Origin: Patescibacteria group bacterium
Lineage (GTDB): Bacteria; Patescibacteriota; Minisyncoccia; Minisyncoccales; CG1-02-41-26
Assembly (NCBI GenBank): GCA_020148085.1
Contig: JAHCRD010000014.1
Coordinates: forward strand, 1-10,236
DNA length: 10,236 bases
Direction: 5' to 3'
Part shown: one piece after another, positions 6,190 through 10,236 of the stretch
How positions within the stretch are numbered: position 1 is the stretch's first letter
How the letters are laid out: each line of letters starts with the position of its first letter
The notes under the pieces: model-generated
What the model was told of the DNA's origin: nothing
Databases searched by the model: none
What the model saw: only the letters and a program-made list of their open reading frames with translations
Made by a program: the position numbers and the translations under genes

Positions 6190-8365
6190 AATAGTTTTTG
6201 GGTCGGAATCCAGCTTGTTTTGCTGAAAGATTAATCCTTCCCAGCTCATCAATGTTTATTACCTTAACCGGAATAATATCTCCTTCTCGAACCACATCCC
6301 TTACTTTATTTATCCTCTGAGAGATAAATTCGGAAATGTGAACCAGTCCTTCCTGTCCCGGGAAAATTTCAACCATAGCTCCGAAATCTAAAATCCTCTT
6401 CACTTTCCCCTGAAAAACCTCCCCAACCTTAATTTCTTTGGTGATATTTCTTATCCAATCAACAGCTTTTTTTGCTGCTGTCTCCTTTTCTGCTGTCACA
6501 TAAACTTTCCCTGACTCCTCAATATCAATAGAAACTCCGCAATTCTCAATTATTTCATTGATTACCTTACCCCCAGGCCCTATTACTAATCCTATTTTAC
6601 CAGGATCAATTTGTAAAACATAAACTCTTGGAGCGAAAGGAGAAAGTTTGGGGCGCGGTCGGGCAAGAACCTCCTTCATTTTTTCTAAAATTTCAAGCCT
6701 GGCTCTTTTCGCCCTCCCTAATGCCTCATTTAAAATCTCCAGGGTTATTCCATTAGTTTTAACATCCATTTGTAAAGCAGTTATTCCTTTTTGGCTGCCT
6801 GCTACCTTGAAATCCATATCTCCAGAAGAATCTTCAGGTCCTTGAATATCAGTTAAAATTTTCCATTCACTGTCCGATTTTTTAATCATTCCTACGGCAA
6901 TCCCAGCAGCCGGCCTTTGGATTGGAACCCCCGCATCCATCAAAGCCAAAGAAACAGAAGAAACGGAAGCCATACTGGTTGATCCATTTGAAGAGAGAAC
7001 CTCTGAGACCACTCTTATAGTATAAGGGAAATCGTCAAAGCTTGGAACCAGATTACGAAGAGCCTTCTCAACTAACATTCCATGTCCAATCTCCCTTCTG
7101 CCCGGACCCCGCAAGGGTCTAACCTCCCCGGCTGAATAGGGAGGGAAATTATAATGGTGGATAAATCTTTTTTTGCCTGAAATCTCCATCCCCTCTAAAA
7201 GTTGCTGATCCCCAGGAGCTCCTAAGGTTAAAATGGACAAAATCTTAGTTAAACCTCGAGAAAAAAAACCAGAACCATGAGTTCGTGGTAAAATCCCAGC
7301 CTTAATTTCTATCTCTCTAATCTCATCTAATTTTCTTCCATCAGGCCTTTTTCCTTTTTTTAAGATATTTTCTTTGAGAATTCTTTCTTTCTCTTTTTCA
7401 AAAATATCTAAAGCTTGTTCAATTTTCCCCGCACCAGAAACTTCGTTTCGGTGCGGGACTAGTCCAGCACCGAGCTTTGCTCTGGTGCTGGGTTCTTCCC
7501 CAAGCTCCTTCTCGATCTTCTCTCGGAGTTCCTCTTCCAAACTTTCCAAATCGCTATTTCTTTTCTGTTTCTCTTTTTGATATAAAGCTTTTTCTAATTT
7601 CTTTGCCAAAAATTTTTTGGTCTCTGCTTGAAAAGCTGGGTCGACTTCAGGAGTGGGAATCAAAATTTTCTCTTTAGCCATCTTTCTGGCTATTTCTTTT
7701 TGGAAATCAATTAAATTTTTAATATATGGTAAAACAAAATTGTAGGCTCGGGCAATTACTTTCTCTGAAATTTCTTTGCCATCCCCCTCAATCATATTAA
7801 TTAAAATCTCATCCTCCTTTTCTATCCCAGCAAAGATTAAATCCAATTCTCCATTTTCTCTCTCTTCATAATCTGGGTTTAAGATAAAATTTTCTCCGAT
7901 TTTTCCAATTCTTACCACCCCAACTGGTCCCGGCCAAGGAATTTCAGAAAGGGAGAGAGCCAAAGAACTTCCCACCAGTCCTAAGGTTGCTGGATCATTT
8001 TTTTCATCCCAGCTTAAACAAGTAGCAATGAGTTGAACCTCGTTTTTTAGATTTTCTGGGAAAAGGGGGCGAACTGCTCTGTCAATCATTCTTGAAATTA
8101 AAACTGCTTCTGCTGAAGGTCGTCCTTCCCTACGGATAAATCGAGAGCCTCCAATCTTCCCGGCAGCATAATATCGTTCTTCATAATCACAAGTTAAAGG
8201 AAAAAAACCCAGCTCAGTCTTTTCTTCCCCTATTTGAGCTGTGCAAAGAACCGAAGTTTCCCCAGACTTCATCAGACAACATCCCGAGGCTTGAGCAGCC
8301 AACCCTCCAACTTCAATTTTAATTTCTTTCTCTCCTAATTTTATTTGAAAAGAATCTTTTTGCAT
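6170..8365 (-). CDS. pnp: Polyribonucleotide nucleotidyltransferase (PNPase)
   Basis: PNPase is a phosphorolytic 3'-5' exoribonuclease and core of RNA turnover, normally a trimer. The 731-aa protein has the full order: RNase PH domain 1 (about 8-140, with the strongly conserved GKIGGSRFIRREGRPS at 69-84), an alpha-helical linker (about 215-345), and RNase PH domain 2 starting at KRPDGR (339). The second domain carries RTHGSGFFSRG, HYNFPPYS, RREIGHG (423-429) and the catalytic-site Asp512 and Asp518 in PEDSSGDMDFK. A KH domain with VIGPGGK (594-600) and an S1 domain (about 648-717) with GLVHISE follow. The linker has a 22-residue insertion (Pro292-Gly313) encoded by a double-hairpin element; without it the length matches E. 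coli (711 aa). The start ATG lies 4 nt after the upstream NYN gene. No Shine-Dalgarno is visible. Confidence 0.97.
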   Translation of the reverse strand: MQKDSFQIKLGEKEIKIEVGGLAAQASGCCLMKSGETSVLCTAQIGEEKTELGFFPLTCDYEERYYAAGKIGGSRFIRREGRPSAEAVLISRMIDRAVRPLFPENLKNEVQLIATCLSWDEKNDPATLGLVGSSLALSLSEIPWPGPVGVVRIGKIGENFILNPDYEERENGELDLIFAGIEKEDEILINMIEGDGKEISEKVIARAYNFVLPYIKNLIDFQKEIARKMAKEKILIPTPEVDPAFQAETKKFLAKKLEKALYQKEKQKRNSDLESLEEELREKIEKELGEEPSTRAKLGAGLVPHRNEVSGAGKIEQALDIFEKEKERILKENILKKGKRPDGRKLDEIREIEIKAGILPRTHGSGFFSRGLTKILSILTLGAPGDQQLLEGMEISGKKRFIHHYNFPPYSAGEVRPLRGPGRREIGHGMLVEKALRNLVPSFDDFPYTIRVVSEVLSSNGSTSMASVSSVSLALMDAGVPIQRPAAGIAVGMIKKSDSEWKILTDIQGPEDSSGDMDFKVAGSQKGITALQMDVKTNGITLEILNEALGRAKRARLEILEKMKEVLARPRPKLSPFAPRVYVLQIDPGKIGLVIGPGGKVINEIIENCGVSIDIEESGKVYVTAEKETAAKKAVDWIRNITKEIKVGEVFQGKVKRILDFGAMVEIFPGQEGLVHISEFISQRINKVRDVVREGDIIPVKVINIDELGRINLSAKQAGFRPKNYYGRKRK
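7427..7492. repeat. In-frame 66-bp nested palindromic element within pnp
   Basis: Two adjacent hairpins are present. Hairpin A (7428-7457) has arms CCCGCACC/GGTGCGGG plus inner GAAAC-TTC-GTTTC. Hairpin B (7464-7491) has arms CCAGCACC/GGTGCTGG plus inner GAGC-TTT-GCTC. They meet at the perfect palindrome GGACTAGTCC (7456-7465). The right half is a diverged reverse-complement copy of the left, so the whole is a palindrome of palindromes. The 66 bases are exactly 22 codons (Pro292 to Gly313 of PNPase), GC-rich and rich in Gly/Ala/Ser, unlike the charged helix around it. Confidence 0.85.
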
Positions 8366-8369
8366 TATT

Positions 8370-8876
8370 TTATTTTATCGGGAGTAAATATCTTTTGGGG
8401 TTCTCTCCAATATCAAAAAATTCATCAGCTGCTTCTTTCAATTTTAAGGAAGCTGTTCTGCCAAAAGCCATCACCTCCACCCTTTTACCCTGGTTCCTTA
8501 AATACTCAACTAAAGGAATAAAATCTCCATCCCCAGAACAAAGGACAATAACATCAATATTTGGAGAGGTTCTGATAGCATCGATAACTATGCCTACATC
8601 CCAATCAGCTTTTTTTTGACCTCCATAAAATTCCTGAAGATCTCTAATCCGTGTCTCAATTCCTAATTTAGTCAAGGCTTCAAAAAAAGCTCTTTCTTCT
8701 CCACTTTTAGTTCGAACAACATAAGCAAAAGCTCGAATAAGTTTCCTTCCCCCAATAGCTCCGTTTAAAATCTCTTTGAAGTTAACTCGACCTCCATAAA
8801 GATTTTTTGCTGAGTGATAGAGATTTTGAACATCAATCAAAATTTCGACGCGTTGTTCTCTTGGCTTTATTATCAT
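8370..8876 (-). CDS. NYN/LabA-like (DUF88) PIN-fold putative ribonuclease
   Basis: This 168-aa protein has the NYN (LabA/DUF88) pattern, a PIN-like fold usually linked to metal-dependent RNA cleavage. The first strand is VEILIDVQNLYHSA with Asp15. The central acidic cluster KKADWDVGIVIDAI has Asp91, Asp93 and Asp99. The hallmark VLCSGDGDFIPLVEYLRNQGKRVEVMAFG has Asp116 and Asp118, followed by L-K-x-A-A-D-E-F. All the expected acidic residues are present, so it is probably catalytically competent; its substrate is not known. The ATG overlaps the rpsO stop as ATGA, and pnp follows after 4 nt. The gene is therefore inside the classical rpsO-pnp pair, suggesting a role in RNA processing or decay alongside PNPase. 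That role is inferred from position. Domain assignment is strong, while exact function is uncertain. Confidence 0.9.
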   Translation of the reverse strand: MIIKPREQRVEILIDVQNLYHSAKNLYGGRVNFKEILNGAIGGRKLIRAFAYVVRTKSGEERAFFEALTKLGIETRIRDLQEFYGGQKKADWDVGIVIDAIRTSPNIDVIVLCSGDGDFIPLVEYLRNQGKRVEVMAFGRTASLKLKEAADEFFDIGENPKRYLLPIK

Positions 8877-9142
8877 GATTTTTTAAGTCCCAGTTTCTTC
8901 AAAATACTATTGTATCTTCTGATGTTTTCTTTTTTTAAATATTTTAAAAGTTTTTTTCTTTTTATAACCATTTTCAAAAGGCCTCTGCGCGAGTGGATAT
9001 CCTTTGGGTGTTTTTTTAGATGGGCAAGGATTTTTTTAATATCTTCAGTTAATAGGGCAACCTGAATATCAGCTGAACCAGTATCAGCCTGATGAAGCTC
9101 ATATTTTTTGATTATTTTAGTTTTTTCCTCCGGAGTAAGCAT
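8873..9142 (-). CDS. rpsO: 30S ribosomal protein S15
   Basis: S15 is a primary binding protein of the central domain of 16S rRNA and contributes to a subunit bridge. The 89-aa length is the family standard. Conserved segments are all visible: LTPEEKTKII at the start, HQADTGSADIQVALLTEDI (17-35), HLKKHPKDIHSRRGLLKMV (41-59) and KRKKLLKYLKKEN, ending KKLGLKKS. The stop is TGA, shared as ATGA with the following NYN gene. The ATG is only 7 nt after the last base of tRNA-Lys, with no Shine-Dalgarno. The mRNA 5' end is therefore probably made by tRNA 3'-end processing, or the message is read with almost no leader. The rpsO-pnp linkage is widely conserved in bacteria. Confidence 0.97.
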   Translation of the reverse strand: MLTPEEKTKIIKKYELHQADTGSADIQVALLTEDIKKILAHLKKHPKDIHSRRGLLKMVIKRKKLLKYLKKENIRRYNSILKKLGLKKS

Positions 9143-9149
9143 ATTTTAG

Positions 9150-9220
9150 TGCCCCCACCAGGATTCGAACCTGGATTAACTGCTTAAGAGGCAGCTACTT
9201 TCCCATTAAGTTATGGGGGC
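9150..9220 (-). tRNA. tRNA-Lys (anticodon CTT)
   Basis: A full cloverleaf can be drawn on the minus strand. The acceptor is GCCCCCA/TGGGGGC, the D stem ACTT/AAGT with loop AATGGGA, the anticodon stem GCTGC/GCAGT (one G-U) with loop CTCTTAA giving anticodon CTT, a 4-nt variable loop, and the T arm CCAGG-TTCGAAT-CCTGG. The discriminator is A at 9150 and CCA is not encoded. The first base directly abuts the stop codon of the upstream pilin-like gene, and rpsO begins 7 nt after the discriminator. Confidence 0.96.
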
Positions 9221-9856
9221 TTAGGGAGATGGAGGTGGAAGTTCTATGGGACAATTAATGGTAAAAGAGTTGCCGGTGAACCAGTCCTTTAAAGGATTGG
9301 TGTTAGCTAATCCAATCATTGCAAGAACAACGCCAATAATTAGATAAGCAGCAAAAATTATAATCAAACCTATTACCACTGAGGTTATTAAACTTTTTGC
9401 TTGGGAGAGCATTTTCGGTCCTCCTTTTATTCCACCAGGAAGCAATTCTGCTCCACCGAATTGGGAAAACATAAACATTATCCCACCAACAACTATCATC
9501 AAAACCGCAATTGGGATAACAATATACTTTACAGTAAAGTCAATTATTCCATCCAACATGACAAAAAAATGACAGAACTGACATCTAATCTCTTTGAGCC
9601 TCGTAGTCCCACAAATTTCTTTAAACGCTTTATTTGAGCTAATATCTTCCTCCTCTACCTTTTTTTGCGCCTCTTTAAGCAAATCCCTACAACTATCTTT
9701 ATCAAAGGCGCCTACGCAAACTTCCTTCCCGCAAGGAACTAAACCATTGTAACAGGCACCTTCGGAATCGGCTTGGTAAAACCCAGCCGAACTTACCAAA
9801 GGAAAAAACAAACCTCCCAAAAAAACAATTAAAAACAATAGGACTAATTTTCTCAT
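9221..9856 (-). CDS. T4SS-pilin-like (VirB2/TrbC-type) secreted/membrane protein, Cys-rich ectodomain
   Basis: This 211-aa protein starts with a clear signal peptide (MRKLVLLFLIVFLGGLFFPL, probable cleavage after VSSA, residue 24). A polar ectodomain follows with seven Cys (35, 42, 47, 56, 82, 92, 95) before two long hydrophobic helices, about 104-131 and 155-183. These are separated by a Gly-rich loop, GGAELLPGGIKGG, then PKMLSQAKS. The tail is short, with Cys202, and ends in PPPSP. The signal peptide plus two-helix layout with a Gly/Lys loop resembles VirB2/TrbC pilins and the 'T4SS pilin' family frequent in Patescibacteria, though the ectodomain is larger than in classical VirB2. The Cys content suggests disulfides outside the cell. 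No other secretion genes are in the window, so a role in a pilus is unproven. The TAA directly adjoins tRNA-Lys. A TATCAT box lies 7 nt before the ATG. Confidence 0.78.
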   Translation of the reverse strand: MRKLVLLFLIVFLGGLFFPLVSSAGFYQADSEGACYNGLVPCGKEVCVGAFDKDSCRDLLKEAQKKVEEEDISSNKAFKEICGTTRLKEIRCQFCHFFVMLDGIIDFTVKYIVIPIAVLMIVVGGIMFMFSQFGGAELLPGGIKGGPKMLSQAKSLITSVVIGLIIIFAAYLIIGVVLAMIGLANTNPLKDWFTGNSFTINCPIELPPPSP

Positions 9857-9863
9857 TTATTAA

Positions 9864-9869
9864 ATGATA
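9864..9869 (-). promoter_or_regulatory. Possible -10 box for the pilin-like gene
   Basis: TATCAT (9869-9864 on the minus strand, 5/6 to consensus) lies 7 nt before the ATG at 9856, which would give a leaderless or nearly leaderless message. No good -35 is seen 16-18 bases upstream in the A/T-rich stretch after tRNA-Arg, so read-through from the tRNA-Arg promoter is an alternative. Confidence 0.3.
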
Positions 9870-9899
9870 ACAAATTTTTTATGAAAATAAAAACTCTAC

Positions 9900-9971
9900 T
9901 GCCCTTGCTAGGATTCGAACCCAGAACTCGAAGTCCGAAGCTTCGCATGATATCCGTTTCACCACAAGGGC
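9900..9971 (-). tRNA. tRNA-Arg (anticodon TCG)
   Basis: The cloverleaf on the minus strand has acceptor GCCCTTG/CAAGGGC, D stem GTGA/TCAT (one G-U) and anticodon stem CGAAG/CTTCG. The loop CTTCGGA gives anticodon TCG. A 4-nt variable loop and the T arm CTGGG-TTCGAAT-CCTAG follow. The discriminator is A at 9900; no CCA is encoded. A T-rich stretch (GTTTTTATTTT) follows the 3' end and could weaken transcription, but no terminator hairpin separate from the tRNA is present. Confidence 0.96.
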
Positions 9972-9984
9972 ATCCACCTTATTA

Positions 9985-10013
9985 AATGTACCAAAAACAT
10001 TGAAAAAAATCAA
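9985..10013 (-). promoter_or_regulatory. Probable promoter of tRNA-Arg
   Basis: On the minus strand, TTGATT (10013-10008) and TACATT (9990-9985) are separated by exactly 17 bases. Transcription would begin near 9978, a few bases before the mature tRNA 5' end at 9971. The region overlaps the divergent promoter of the CCA-enzyme gene. Confidence 0.45.
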
Positions 10014-10028
10014 TTTTTCGGGCATAAT
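10000..10028 (+). promoter_or_regulatory. Probable promoter of the CCA-adding enzyme gene, leaderless start
   Basis: TTGAAA (10000-10005) and CATAAT (10023-10028) are 17 bases apart, matching consensus at 4/6 and 5/6. Counting 7 bases past the -10 box places the expected first transcribed base at about 10035, which is the A of the ATG. No Shine-Dalgarno exists in between. Confidence 0.55.
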
Positions 10029-10034
10029 AAACCT

Positions 10035-10236
10035 ATGAAAATCCCAAAAGAAGTAAAGTTTGTTATTGATAAAATTAAAAAAAGTGGCTTTGAGGCTTAT
10101 GTTGTTGGGGGTTGTGTTAGAGATATCTTGCGAGGAGTTGAGCCTAAAGATTGGGACATTGCAACAAATGCCCGACCAGAAGAGATTGGTAAAATTTTTT
10201 TAAAAGGTTTTGCTGACAACAAATTTGGCACAGTGA
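10035..10236 (+). CDS. CCA tRNA nucleotidyltransferase / poly(A) polymerase family (partial, N-terminus only)
   Basis: The first 67 codons are visible and the frame is open at the right edge. The nucleotidyltransferase core is plain: AYVVGGCVRDILRG (residues 21-34) with the GG-x-VRD motif, then PKDWDIATNARPEEI with the metal-binding Asp39 and Asp41. This is the class II CCA-adding enzyme / bacterial poly(A) polymerase superfamily, which adds or repairs tRNA 3' CCA in the cytoplasm. The N-terminus alone cannot separate CCA-adding enzymes from A-adding or poly(A) polymerases. A CCA role is favoured because both nearby tRNAs lack an encoded CCA. The ATG at 10035 is supported by the promoter just upstream and by the usual ~20-residue lead before the GG motif. 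It diverges from tRNA-Arg across 63 bp. Confidence 0.93.
   Translation, partial: MKIPKEVKFVIDKIKKSGFEAYVVGGCVRDILRGVEPKDWDIATNARPEEIGKIFLKGFADNKFGTV

Noticed and set aside
6190..6252. Start of the coiled-coil protein at the ATG at 6252
   Set aside because: It would overlap pnp by 83 bp, and the extra 21 residues come from the region encoding the conserved PNPase S1-domain end. The ATG at 6189 is the more economical start, though the longer form cannot be excluded.
7425..7501. GGGGAA direct repeats at 7496-7501 and 7425-7430 as a target-site duplication of the pnp insert
   Set aside because: They are 71 bp apart, not a multiple of three, so precise insertion with this duplication would break the frame. 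The sequence is short enough to occur by chance.
4267..8875. Alternative genetic code with UGA read as glycine
   Set aside because: UGA ends rpsO at the normal S15 length and ends the coiled-coil gene, in both cases forming ATGA overlaps with the next start. It functions as a stop here.
9143..9148. TAAAAT just before rpsO as a -10 promoter box
   Set aside because: It directly touches the ATG, leaving no distance to a transcription start, and no -35 is recognisable within the tRNA.

Overview
The window is an AT-rich, tightly packed stretch of bacterial chromosome. Everything from about 9971 down to 1 reads on the minus strand, and one divergent gene starts at 10035 on the plus strand. Several features point to a small-genome lineage, most likely Candidatus Patescibacteria/CPR (Parcubacteria-like). 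They are a signal-peptide, two-helix 'type IV secretion pilin'-like protein typical of that group, near-absent Shine-Dalgarno sequences, ATGA overlaps between genes, tRNAs without an encoded CCA, and a long E/K/R-rich tail-anchored coiled-coil protein. This placement is inference; no 16S or other decisive marker is present. UGA is used as an ordinary stop (rpsO, coiled-coil gene), so the Gracilibacteria/SR1 code is unlikely.

Layout in minus-strand transcription order. A 63-bp divergent region (9972-10034) carries two overlapping promoters, one for tRNA-Arg(TCG) and one for the CCA-adding enzyme gene on the plus strand. Then come a T4SS-pilin-like membrane protein (9221-9856), tRNA-Lys(CTT) wedged with no spacer between that gene's stop and rpsO, rpsO (S15), a NYN/LabA-like RNase-fold gene, pnp (PNPase), a long coiled-coil membrane-anchored protein and a DksA/TraR-type zinc-finger protein. 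After a short intergenic region with duplicated hairpins and a good promoter comes a membrane pyrophosphatase. After a second, GC-richer intergenic region come tig (trigger factor) and clpP, which runs off the left edge.

Functionally there are three groups. One is RNA metabolism and translation: tRNAs, the CCA enzyme that would finish their 3' ends, S15, a NYN putative nuclease and PNPase. The second is a membrane energy enzyme whose residues suggest a K+-dependent, possibly Na+-pumping pyrophosphatase. The third is protein quality control: trigger factor and ClpP.

No complete unknown defence or mobile system is visible. The most unusual items are a 66-bp double-hairpin element inserted in frame in pnp (22 extra codons), a gapless 137-residue internal duplication in the coiled-coil protein, tRNA 'punctuation' between the pilin gene and rpsO, and short hairpin repeats that supply a stop codon and part of a promoter around hppA.
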